NCBI RefSeq assembly: GCF_051857475.1
Contig: NZ_JBPZGZ010000008.1
Coordinates: forward strand, 1 to 64,000
DNA length: 64,000 bases
Direction of reading: 5' to 3'
Source of the DNA: Pelomonas sp051857475
GTDB lineage: Bacteria > Pseudomonadota > Gammaproteobacteria > Burkholderiales > Burkholderiaceae_C
The notes under the pieces are model-generated. The model was not told where the DNA came from, did not search any database, and saw only the letters and a program-made list of their open reading frames with translations. This document shows positions 34,366-42,834 of the stretch, in pieces. The position numbers and the translations under genes were made by a program. Every line of letters begins with the position of its first letter. Position 1 is the first letter of the stretch.

Positions 34366-36597
34366 CTAGCGCCGCATCTGCGCTGACGTGAAGCGGCGAA
34401 CCGCCAGCGTCACCCGCGTTGTCGCGCGGATGTCGTCGGAGGCGGCGCCGAGTTGCACTTCATAGCTGCCGGGTGTGATGACCCACTGGTTGCTGGCCTC
34501 GTCGAAGGTGGACAGCAGGCGCGGGTCGATCTGGATGCTGCTCGTGCCCTTCTCGCCCGGCTTCAGGTTCTGCTTGTCGAAGCCGACGAGGCGCCGCGGG
34601 GCTTCCCAGTGGGCCTCGGGCGGCGCGCTGACATAGACCTGGCCCACCGAGGCGCCTTCGCGGGCACCGGTATTGCGGGTCGAGAACTTGACCGTCACCC
34701 GCCCCTTGCCCTGCTGCGCCTGCAGCTCGGCCAGCTCGAAGCGGGTGTAGGACAGGCCATGGCCGAAGGCATAGAGCGGCTTGTGGCCGCGCAGGTCAAA
34801 CCACTTGTAGCCCACCGCCGCGCCTTCGGTGTAGCGCACCGTGAAGGGCGGCCCGTCGGTCTTGCCGAGGATCTGCGGGCGCACCAGTTGGTCGGCGCTG
34901 GCGGGGAAGGTGATGGGCAGGCGACCCGACGGATTCACCGCGCCGGTGAGGAGGCGCGCAATGGCCTCGCCGCCGGCTGCGCCGGGATAGAAGGCAGCGA
35001 GGATGGCCTTCACGTCCTGGTGCCAGGGCATCAGCACGGCGCCACCGCTCTCGACGACGACGATGGTGTTCGGGTTGGCCTTGGCGGCCGCACTGACGAC
35101 GTCGTTCTGCTTGCCCAGCAGGCTCAACGAGGCGTCCATCGATTCGGCCGTCCACTGGTGGACGAAGACGATGGCCACGTCGGCGGCGGCCGCGGCCTTG
35201 CTGGCAGCGTCCACATCCGTCCCCGCATCGAAGGTGAACTGCGTGCCGGGCAACTCGCGCTGCAAGGCCTTCATCGGCGACGAGGGCTGCCACACCTGGG
35301 TCAGCCAGCCGCCCGGGCCGAGGCCGGGCACGGCATTGCCGCCGACGGGCGTGACGGAGGCCGAGCCACCACCGGCCAGCACCCCCTTGTCGGCATAGGA
35401 GCCGATGAGGGCCACGCGCTTCGGGCTTGCCAGCGGCAGCACGCCGCCCTCGTTCTTCAGCAGCACCAGGGACTGCTCAGCGGCCGACTGCGACACCTTG
35501 GCGTTGGCGGCAAAGTCGATGGGGCCGACCTGGACCGGGTGGTCCATCACGCCCTTGTCGAACAGGGCCCACAGCACGCGGCGGGCCATGTCGTCCAGGC
35601 GGGCCTGGGGCACGGAGCCGTCCTCCAGCGCATCCTTCAGCGGCTTGGCGAAATAGGCGACCTTGTCGAAGGGGAAGCCCGACTGCTGGTCCAGGCCCGA
35701 GGTGGCGGCGAACACGGTCGAATGCACACCGCCCCAGTCGGACATCACATAGCCCTGGTAGCCCCAGTCGCCCTTGAGAATGCTGTTCAGCAGCCAGGGA
35801 TGCTGGCAGGCATAGACGTCGTTGATGAGGTTGTAGGAGCACATCACCGAGCCCGGGCTGGACTTCTCGATGGTCAGCTCGAAGGCCAGCGCGTCGCTCA
35901 TGCGCAGCGCGGCCTTCGAGATCTGGGCGCTGACGATGCGCCGACCCGTCTCCTGGGAATTGATCAGGAAGTGCTTGACGGTCGAGACGATGTGGTTGGA
36001 CTGGATGCCGCGGATCTGCCCGGCGCCCATCTCGGCGGCCAGCAGCGGGTCCTCGCCCGTGTATTCGAAGTTGCGGCCGTTGGCCGGCTCGCGCGCCAGG
36101 TTGATGCCGCCGGCCAGCATGACGTTGAAGCCCGACAGGCGCGCCTCCTGGCCGATCATGCGGCCGCCCGCCTCCATGACACGCGGGTCCCAGCTCGCGG
36201 TCGTGGCCAGCGACGAGGGCAAGGAAGTGCGCTGCAGACCCTCGGCATTGCGCACGCCGATGGAGGCGTCGGTTTCATACTGCGCCGGGACGCCCAGGCG
36301 GGGAATGCCGGGCACATAGCCGGCCGAGCCGGGAATGGCGGCGGCCATGCCGGCCTCGGCGTCAGCACTCAGGATCGAAGTGGCATCGATCTGTCCCAGT
36401 TGGGCACGCGGCGAGTAGCCGAACACCAGCAGCAGCTTTTCCTGCTGCGTCATCTCCTTCAGCAGCAGCTCGGTGCGCTGCGTGGAGGTCTTGGCCTTGT
36501 CCATCCAGGGCTGGGCGGCCGAGGCCGAGCCGGTTGCGACGGCCAGCAGCGTGGCTACGAGAGGAGTGCGCATGGTTTTCATCGAGAGGGAGAGCAT
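34366..36597 (-). CDS. Glycoside hydrolase family 3 beta-glycosidase
   Basis: 743 residues, exported. The start at 36597 shares bases with the kduI stop (TAATG), though ATG at 36582 would also give a good signal. Domain order: GH3 N-terminal barrel (about 30-350) with nucleophile D287 in GYVMSDWGGVHS, preceded by TVKHFLINSQETGR (the KHF block); alpha/beta sandwich domain (about 380-590, including VIFVHQWTAESMDASL); and C-terminal fibronectin-III-like domain (GREGASVGQVYV region). It removes beta-linked sugars from non-reducing ends. In this locus it probably trims neutral residues, perhaps glucose or xylose, from oligosaccharides. Confidence 0.9.
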   Translation of the reverse strand: MLSLSMKTMRTPLVATLLAVATGSASAAQPWMDKAKTSTQRTELLLKEMTQQEKLLLVFGYSPRAQLGQIDATSILSADAEAGMAAAIPGSAGYVPGIPRLGVPAQYETDASIGVRNAEGLQRTSLPSSLATTASWDPRVMEAGGRMIGQEARLSGFNVMLAGGINLAREPANGRNFEYTGEDPLLAAEMGAGQIRGIQSNHIVSTVKHFLINSQETGRRIVSAQISKAALRMSDALAFELTIEKSSPGSVMCSYNLINDVYACQHPWLLNSILKGDWGYQGYVMSDWGGVHSTVFAATSGLDQQSGFPFDKVAYFAKPLKDALEDGSVPQARLDDMARRVLWALFDKGVMDHPVQVGPIDFAANAKVSQSAAEQSLVLLKNEGGVLPLASPKRVALIGSYADKGVLAGGGSASVTPVGGNAVPGLGPGGWLTQVWQPSSPMKALQRELPGTQFTFDAGTDVDAASKAAAAADVAIVFVHQWTAESMDASLSLLGKQNDVVSAAAKANPNTIVVVESGGAVLMPWHQDVKAILAAFYPGAAGGEAIARLLTGAVNPSGRLPITFPASADQLVRPQILGKTDGPPFTVRYTEGAAVGYKWFDLRGHKPLYAFGHGLSYTRFELAELQAQQGKGRVTVKFSTRNTGAREGASVGQVYVSAPPEAHWEAPRRLVGFDKQNLKPGEKGTSSIQIDPRLLSTFDEASNQWVITPGSYEVQLGAASDDIRATTRVTLAVRRFTSAQMRR

Positions 36598-37433
36598 TAG
36601 CAAAGGGTGGTCATGGCCACGTGGTCCATGTCCTTGAAGACCTGGTTCTCGCCCACCATGCCCCAGATGAAGGTGTAGGCCTGGGTGCCGACACCGCTGT
36701 GGATGGACCAGCTGGGGCTGATGACGGCCTGCTCGTTGCGCACGACCAGATGGCGCGTCTCGGCGGGCTCACCGAGCATGTGGAAGACCACCGCGTCGGC
36801 CTTCATGTCGAAGTAGAAATAGACCTCCATGCGCCGGTCGTGGGTGTGGCAGGGCATGGTGTTCCAAAGCGAGCCGGGCTCGAGCCGCGTCAGGCCCATG
36901 ACCAGCTGGCAGGTCGGCAGCACATCGGGCACCAGGTATTTGTAGATGGTGCGGCGGTTGCTGGTCTCGGCGCTGCCGAGGGTCTCGGGGCTGGCCTGGG
37001 CCTGGGTGATCTTGCGCGTCGGATAGGCAGTGTGAGCCGGCGCGCAGTTGAAGTAGAGCTTGGCCGGATGGGCCACGTCCAAGGACTCGAAGGCCAGGGC
37101 CTGGGCGCCCTGCCCCACATAGAGGGCCTCGCTCATGCCGACTTCAAACACCTGCCCGTCGACCGTCACGCGGGCCGGGCCGCCGATGTTGATCAGGCCC
37201 AGCTCGCGGCGCTGCAGGAAGAAGTCGGTGCCGGTGTAGCGGCCGAGTTCCGATGAGAACGTCACGGGCTTCGTCACCGGATGGATGCCGCCGACGATGA
37301 TGCGGTCGATCTGGCTGTAGGTCAGCGTGGCCTGGTCGGGCGCGAACAAGGTCTCGACGAGGAACTGGCGGCGCAGACCGGTCGTGTCCAGCGTGCGGGC
37401 ATGATCGCTGTGGATGGGTTGGCGGATTTCCAT
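36597..37433 (-). CDS. kduI: 5-dehydro-4-deoxy-D-glucuronate isomerase
   Basis: Converts the ring-opened form of unsaturated uronates (DKI) to 2,5-diketo-3-deoxygluconate. The start at 37433 gives MEIRQPIHSDHARTLDTTG, aligning with the E. coli start, and 278 residues, the same length as E. coli KduI. The zinc ligands known there fall on exactly the same numbers: H196, H198, E203 and H245. The presence of KduI shows that unsaturated uronates, that is lyase products, are substrates. The next enzyme, KduD, is not in the window. It lies 11 bases after the 608-residue gene. Confidence 0.95.
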   Translation of the reverse strand: MEIRQPIHSDHARTLDTTGLRRQFLVETLFAPDQATLTYSQIDRIIVGGIHPVTKPVTFSSELGRYTGTDFFLQRRELGLINIGGPARVTVDGQVFEVGMSEALYVGQGAQALAFESLDVAHPAKLYFNCAPAHTAYPTRKITQAQASPETLGSAETSNRRTIYKYLVPDVLPTCQLVMGLTRLEPGSLWNTMPCHTHDRRMEVYFYFDMKADAVVFHMLGEPAETRHLVVRNEQAVISPSWSIHSGVGTQAYTFIWGMVGENQVFKDMDHVAMTTLC

Positions 37434-37444
37434 GGTGTCGGGGG

Positions 37445-39271
37445 CTAGCGGTAGCGCAAGGTCCACGTGATCACGAGGGGGTCACGCAGCTCGAAGTCCT
37501 TCGTCTCGCAAGCGATGTGCGTGGGCATGGGGCCGTCGGGCGAGCGGTCCGCCGCATCACCAGCACGGGCCATGCAGTTGGCGATGCCCTGGACCTCGAA
37601 GGAGGTCACACGACCCTGGCCGAAGCGCACGGTGCCGGCGTCCATGCGTGGCTGCTGCGAGAAGGAGGCGAAGTCCAGGCTGAGCCGACTCACCTTCAGC
37701 GGCTGCACAGCCGTGTAGCGGTCGATGCGCTGCACCTGGCCCGGCTCGAAGCGGTACTCGGTCTCGACCTGCAGGCGCCCATCCTTGACCGGAGCCGGCT
37801 GGCCGACGCGGTCCAGCTCGGTCTGGCGGTAGCGGACGGCGTGGCGGGGGCCATCGGCGCTGTGCGAGACGTCCTTGATGAAGGCCGTGGCCAGCAGCTC
37901 ACTGCCGTCGTCGAGCACGAACTTCGGAATCAACTGGGCCTGGGCCGCCGTGCTGTCGGCCACGCCGGCGACGAGCTGGTGCGCGAAGGGCAGCGGGTAG
38001 TAGGGACTGTTGGCATGTTGTCCAACGCCGCCATTGATCAGCGGCAGGCTGAACACGATGTCGCGATCGCGCACCAGGGCCAGGGCGCGGTCGTATTCGC
38101 CCTTGGCAAACCAGACGAACTTGAACGGCGGCAGATGGCCGTCGGCCCAGGCCTGCAGATCCTCGCGCGGCTTCTTGTCGCGATAGCCTGCGGCGTTCCA
38201 ACGCTCGCTGGCCGAGATGATCTGGTGCAGCAGTGAAAAATTCTCGCCCAGGATGCGGTGCTTGGCGCGGTAGGCGTCGGTGCGCCGGCCCTGGTTCCAT
38301 AGGTCGACGGAATGCATGCGGCCGTCGAACCAGAAGTCGACGTATTTGCGCACGATGCGGTGGGAGTAGGCGTAGGCGATGTCCTTCTCCTCGCCCTTCA
38401 GCACGCCCAGCTCAGCCGCCACCGACAGGATCTCCAGCACGGCCGTGTCGCCATAGGGACCGAGGCTGCGTCCATAGCTGAAGCCGTCGCCGCGCGTGTT
38501 GGTCATCATCAGCGCGACATCGACGGCCTTGCGCAACGTGGCGCGCAGCTCGTCCGTCACAGGAACGTCCGTCTCCAGGAAGCGCTCGCAGATCTCGGCG
38601 ATGAGCAGGATGCTGTAACGGTCGAAGCGCCCCTCGCCCTCGGTCTCGTCGGAGAAGCCGTACTCGCCCGAGTAGCGGCGGTAGTGCTCCAGCATCTTGG
38701 CGAGCAGCTTCTGGCCGGCGGCATCGGACTCCCAACCCAGCAGGGTTCTCAGCCGCGCGACGCCAAAGGCCACGCCGTAGTAGTTGGTGGGCAGCCGGAT
38801 CAGCGTGAAGTCGTCGGCGCGCACGAATTTGCGCCAGTCGAGTTGCTGACGCAGATGGACCAGCAGCTCGGGGCCCAGCGTGGGCTCCAGCAGCTGCAGC
38901 CGGCGCAGCTTGTCCAGCGCCAGCATGTAGTAATAGATGCCCCAGGTGTCGTTGGGCATGGCGCGGGTCAGCTCGGCCACGCGGCGAAAGCTGCGCAGAT
39001 GCGCGGCGCGCTGCTCGGGCGGGCTGGCCTCGATCAGGTCGGCGATGCCCAGCGCGACCTTGCCGGGCAGGAATTTGTCGCCCGACTTCAGCACCGCCAC
39101 GCCGTCCAGCGTGAAGGCCTCGCCCTCGGCATCCAGGCGCTGGACGAGGTAGGCCAGTTGCGGTGTCAGCTCGTCTCGCACCACGGCACTCAGGCTGTCT
39201 GCGGCAGACGCCGATGCAGCGACGAGCAGGGCAACGACGGCCAGCCAGGGCCTGAAGAGCATGCGCGCCAC
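37445..39271 (-). CDS. Exported protein, candidate polysaccharide lyase, family not recognised
   Basis: 608 residues with signal MLFRPWLAVVALLVAASASAAD. Residues about 30-330 are helix-rich with paired aromatic motifs (MPNDTWGIYYYMLALDKLRRLQLL, LPTNYYGVAFGVARL, YGFSDETEGEGRFDRYSILLIAE). The rest is beta-rich (SLPLINGGVGQHANSPYYPLPF, then RYRQTELDRVGQPAPVK and a closing ITWTLRYR). A helical toroid followed by a beta sandwich is the layout of many polysaccharide lyases (PL8, PL12, PL17, PL21). Tyr, Asn and His candidates are visible, but I cannot match a described family. It is two bases from the GH105 gene and 11 from kduI, in the core of the uronate operon. Confidence 0.72.
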   Translation of the reverse strand: MARMLFRPWLAVVALLVAASASAADSLSAVVRDELTPQLAYLVQRLDAEGEAFTLDGVAVLKSGDKFLPGKVALGIADLIEASPPEQRAAHLRSFRRVAELTRAMPNDTWGIYYYMLALDKLRRLQLLEPTLGPELLVHLRQQLDWRKFVRADDFTLIRLPTNYYGVAFGVARLRTLLGWESDAAGQKLLAKMLEHYRRYSGEYGFSDETEGEGRFDRYSILLIAEICERFLETDVPVTDELRATLRKAVDVALMMTNTRGDGFSYGRSLGPYGDTAVLEILSVAAELGVLKGEEKDIAYAYSHRIVRKYVDFWFDGRMHSVDLWNQGRRTDAYRAKHRILGENFSLLHQIISASERWNAAGYRDKKPREDLQAWADGHLPPFKFVWFAKGEYDRALALVRDRDIVFSLPLINGGVGQHANSPYYPLPFAHQLVAGVADSTAAQAQLIPKFVLDDGSELLATAFIKDVSHSADGPRHAVRYRQTELDRVGQPAPVKDGRLQVETEYRFEPGQVQRIDRYTAVQPLKVSRLSLDFASFSQQPRMDAGTVRFGQGRVTSFEVQGIANCMARAGDAADRSPDGPMPTHIACETKDFELRDPLVITWTLRYR

Positions 39272-39273
39272 GA

Positions 39274-41403
39274 TCAGTTCGACACGGTCACCGTCAGCGG
39301 ATGCGCCAGGCGCTCGGCGCTGTGGGCGACATGGGCGTCCCAGGCCGCGGCGTTGGCGAAATCGCCGCTCTTGCTCCAGCCGCCGCCCAGGTAGTAGACG
39401 AAAGCCTGGCCGGGCTTGGCCGGTGCGAGGGCCAGGTAGTGGCCGGCGTTCTCGGTGAAGCCGCTGGCGCCGGGCAGGATGACGGCGCAGGCATTGCTGC
39501 CGTTCTTGCCCGTGACCGGCTCCCAGTAGCTCATCCAGCCGCCGGCCTTGTCGTGGTAGCTGCCCTGGCCCTCGCGCTGGACGATGCCGACGCCAATGGT
39601 CAGGGGGCGGTCATTGCTGAAGCGGCTTTCGACGCGGCTGAAGTTGCTGCCGGCGTCCAGCGTGACGCGACGCGTCTCGGCCACCTTGCGGCCTGCGGCG
39701 TCCCAGGCGTCGAAGCGCAGTTCGAACTCGGTGCGCAGGGGGCCGTCAGCCAGCACCTTCCAGCTCGAGAAGTTCTTAGACACATAGAGCTGCTTGCCGT
39801 CGAAGACGCCCAGGCCGCCGCAGCCGCGCGTGCGGCCCACGCCGTAGTTGTCGAGGCCTTCGCCGTTGTCGACGTGATAGTCGCCGCGCCGGTACCAGGC
39901 ATCCTGCACCAGGCGGTGGGCCGACTTGACCCACAGGTCGACGCCCGAGGACACCAGCATCTCCTTGGGGTCGGTCATGATGGCCGGACCGTAGACACGG
40001 TGGGCGATGCGGTCGTTCTCCCAGGCGAAGTCGTCCAGGCGCTCGGGCACGAAGCGGGCGTGGGCGCGCGACGTGACGGGCGGCAAGGCGGGCAGGCGGC
40101 TGCGCGGGAAGAGCAGGAAGCGCCGTGTCTCGCCGGGTGCGAAGTCAGCCTGGATGAGCAGGCCTTTGTCGGTCGCCTGCGTCGGCAAGATGCGTGAGGT
40201 CAATGCGTCCATCACGGCCACGTCGGCCGTCGCACCGGGCAGCATCAGCGACTCCTCGGCGCGGTGCAGGGCGCCGTCGTTGCGCACCGTCGCCACGCGC
40301 GGCGCGCCGCCCTCCTCCAGCCCCATGCGATAGACCTCGCTGCCCGCCATCAGGAAGGCGCCGACGGCGAAGATGTTGGTGGACGACGGGTCGAAGTGGC
40401 GCGGGTCGGCGCCGATGGGCTGCACATGGACCAGCTTGCCGTCGGCCTCGACATTGGCCGACAGCGCCGCCCAGGCGCGCTGCACGGCCGGGCCGTAGCG
40501 GTCTTTCGGCAGCAGGCCCTGGTTGACGCCCCAGGCCAGCGCATAGGTGTACAGGCCCGTGCCGCTGCTTTCCCGGCTCTGATAGCTGACCGGGTCGAGC
40601 AGGCTGGCCCGCCACAAACCGTCGGCCTGCTGCAGCGCCAGCAGGCGCTCTGACATCTCGCGGTACTGCTCGACGAAGCGGGCGCGCGCCGGATGGTTGT
40701 CCGGGATGTACTGCAGCATGCGCACCAGACCGCCCATCACCCAGCCATTGCCGCGGCCCCAGAACACCTTCTTGCCGTTGGCCTCGCGCTTGTCGAAGTA
40801 GCGGCTGTCGCGGTAGTAGAGGTGCTCCGCCTTGTCGTAGAGGTAGTCGGAGGTCTTCCACCAGCGCGCGATGGCGAACTCCAGGTAGCGGGCGTCGCCC
40901 GTCAGATGGGCCAGGCGCGCCCAGGCCGGCGGCGCCATGAAGAGGGCATCGCACCAGGTCCAGCGCGTGAACACGCCGGGGGCGTTGAAGTCCAGGGTGT
41001 CGTCTTTCGGGTCTTCGATGATGGCGTCGAACTGCGCTCGCATCGCCGCGATCATCCTGGGCTCGCGCTGCAGCTGGTAGAGCTCGGCATAGGTCTGGCC
41101 GACGACCTGGTCATCGGCGTGCCAGGTCTGGGGGCCGAGCTTCCAGCGGTTCTTGCTGCCCACGCGCAGCATGGCGTCGCGGTAGTCGGGCTTGCCGGAC
41201 ACGCCCACCAGGGCCATGAAGCCGGCGTCGCCGACGCCTTCCGTCCAGTCATCGTTGGGGTAGGACGACGGATGCAGGATCTGCCAGTCAGCCACCTTCT
41301 CCATCAGGCCCAGCACGTCGCGCGGTGCAGGCGTCTGCGCATGGGCCGGTGCGGCCGCGAGGGACAGGGCGGCCAGCAGCGCGGCCAGGGGCGACAGATT
41401 CAT
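39274..41403 (-). CDS. GH105 unsaturated glucuronyl hydrolase fused to DUF4861
   Basis: 709 residues with signal MNLSPLAALLAALSLAAAPAHAQ. Residues about 30-365 are a GH88/GH105 alpha/alpha barrel: TWHADDQVVGQTYAELY, and the catalytic Asp is D152 in WTWCDALFMAPPAWARL; WGRGNGWVMGGL follows. Residues about 370-709 match DUF4861, an all-beta region (YGPAIMTDPKEM, VDNGEGLDNYGVGRTRGCGG, GWMSYWEPV). The first part hydrates the double bond of lyase-made disaccharides and frees 5-dehydro-4-deoxy-glucuronate, the substrate of KduI. DUF4861 has no proven role and may bind sugar. It sits 24 bases after the reductase gene. Confidence 0.88.
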   Translation of the reverse strand: MNLSPLAALLAALSLAAAPAHAQTPAPRDVLGLMEKVADWQILHPSSYPNDDWTEGVGDAGFMALVGVSGKPDYRDAMLRVGSKNRWKLGPQTWHADDQVVGQTYAELYQLQREPRMIAAMRAQFDAIIEDPKDDTLDFNAPGVFTRWTWCDALFMAPPAWARLAHLTGDARYLEFAIARWWKTSDYLYDKAEHLYYRDSRYFDKREANGKKVFWGRGNGWVMGGLVRMLQYIPDNHPARARFVEQYREMSERLLALQQADGLWRASLLDPVSYQSRESSGTGLYTYALAWGVNQGLLPKDRYGPAVQRAWAALSANVEADGKLVHVQPIGADPRHFDPSSTNIFAVGAFLMAGSEVYRMGLEEGGAPRVATVRNDGALHRAEESLMLPGATADVAVMDALTSRILPTQATDKGLLIQADFAPGETRRFLLFPRSRLPALPPVTSRAHARFVPERLDDFAWENDRIAHRVYGPAIMTDPKEMLVSSGVDLWVKSAHRLVQDAWYRRGDYHVDNGEGLDNYGVGRTRGCGGLGVFDGKQLYVSKNFSSWKVLADGPLRTEFELRFDAWDAAGRKVAETRRVTLDAGSNFSRVESRFSNDRPLTIGVGIVQREGQGSYHDKAGGWMSYWEPVTGKNGSNACAVILPGASGFTENAGHYLALAPAKPGQAFVYYLGGGWSKSGDFANAAAWDAHVAHSAERLAHPLTVTVSN

Positions 41404-41427
41404 GCGAAGGGTCCTCGGATCGGGCTG

Positions 41428-42834
41428 TCAGGCGTGGCAGCTTCGGTGGGCAAGAAGGGCTTGCAGGCCATCGAAGGCCCGCATCACCACGGTTTTGTCG
41501 GCATCGCCGGGATGCCAGGCGGAGGCCATCGGGCCGTTCACGCCGAACAGCGCGATGAACATCTCGCTGCGTCCCGCGGCGCGGCAGGCGCGGGCCAGTT
41601 CGTCGGCCCGCGGGTCGTCGACGGGGCCATTGGCACCCAGCAGATGGTGGAGCCAGCCCGCGATGGCGGCGCAGATTGCCGGGCTGGCCTGGCCGGCGCC
41701 CTGCCGCAAGGCCAGGGTCTGCAGCCAGCGCTGGGGCAGCTTCTGGCTGCCGTCGATGGCGATCTGGCTGAGCCGGTGCCGCAGCGACGGGTTGGCAAAG
41801 CGGTCCAGCAACGCGCGCCGGTAGGTCCGGGCCGCCTGCACAGCGGCGGAGGCCAGGGTGGTGGCGGCTTCGGCCAGCAGGCCTTCGACCACGCGCCGGA
41901 TCTCCGCGTTGGCCACGGCCTCGTGAACATAGCTGTGGCCGTGGGCCAGGCCCAGATAGGCCAGGGCCGAGTGGGCCGCGTTGAGCAGGCGCAGCTTGGC
42001 GTCCTCATGCGCGGCGATGTCCGGCACCAGCAGGGCACCCACCCGCTCCCAGCGGGGGCGCGGCCCGGCAAAGCGGTCCTCGATGGCCCATTGGCAGAAG
42101 GGCTCGGTGAGGACCGCGCCCTCGTCGCTCAAGCCCAGGCGCGAGGCGACGGCGAAGCGGTCGTCATCGGTCGGGGCCGGCACGACGCGGTCGACCATCG
42201 TGGACGGGCAGGCGCAGTCGGCCTGGAACCAGGGCAGCAGCAAGGGGTCGTGGCGCTCGAGGTATTCCGCCATCAGGCGCGCGAGCTGCCGCCCGTTGTG
42301 CGCGAGGTTGTCGCAGGACAGCAGCGTCAGGCCGGCCAAGCCGGCATCGCAGCGCGCGCGCAGGCCCGCGGCCAACACGGCAAAGGCGCTGTTGGAGGAC
42401 GCCTGCTCAGAGTCGAGCGAGCCGTCCGGCTTGCGGCAATAGCCGCGCTCGGTGATGGTCAGGCTGACCACATGGGTACCCGGGGCCGCGAGGCGCGCGG
42501 TGACCGCGTCCCTCTGCAGCGGCGCCACCAGCACCTCGCGCAGCGAGCCCAGCAGGCGGCAGTGCTCGGCATCGGCGCTTCTTTCGGTGACGGTGTAGAG
42601 CCCGTCCTGCGGATTCAGCTGCGCAGCCACCTTGCCCGAGCGCATGGACACGCCGGCAATCGCCCAATGGCGGTCGCCCGCATCCATGCAGCGATCGGTG
42701 TACCAGGCCTGGTGGGCGCGATGGAAGGCACCGATGCCGAGGTGGACGATGCCGACCTGCTGCTCGTCCCGCGCGTATCCCGGTCGCGCAACCCGAGTCG
42801 GCAACTGCTGCCAGGTGGCGTTCGAGAGCCTCAT
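41428..42834 (-). CDS. uxuB: Fructuronate reductase / mannitol dehydrogenase family
   Basis: 468 residues from the ATG at 42834, which overlaps the uxaC stop (ATGA). The NAD-binding start VGIVHLGIGAFHRAHQAWYTDR and the central motif SCDNLAHNGRQLARL are the hallmarks of long-chain mannitol dehydrogenases; KLRLLNAAHSALAYLGLAHGHSYVHEAV carries the catalytic Lys/Asn/His region. It reduces D-fructuronate to D-mannonate. Mannonate dehydratase is encoded across the divergent promoter, and UxaC precedes it, so UxuB is more likely than tagaturonate reductase or mannitol dehydrogenase. Confidence 0.88.
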   Translation of the reverse strand: MRLSNATWQQLPTRVARPGYARDEQQVGIVHLGIGAFHRAHQAWYTDRCMDAGDRHWAIAGVSMRSGKVAAQLNPQDGLYTVTERSADAEHCRLLGSLREVLVAPLQRDAVTARLAAPGTHVVSLTITERGYCRKPDGSLDSEQASSNSAFAVLAAGLRARCDAGLAGLTLLSCDNLAHNGRQLARLMAEYLERHDPLLLPWFQADCACPSTMVDRVVPAPTDDDRFAVASRLGLSDEGAVLTEPFCQWAIEDRFAGPRPRWERVGALLVPDIAAHEDAKLRLLNAAHSALAYLGLAHGHSYVHEAVANAEIRRVVEGLLAEAATTLASAAVQAARTYRRALLDRFANPSLRHRLSQIAIDGSQKLPQRWLQTLALRQGAGQASPAICAAIAGWLHHLLGANGPVDDPRADELARACRAAGRSEMFIALFGVNGPMASAWHPGDADKTVVMRAFDGLQALLAHRSCHA

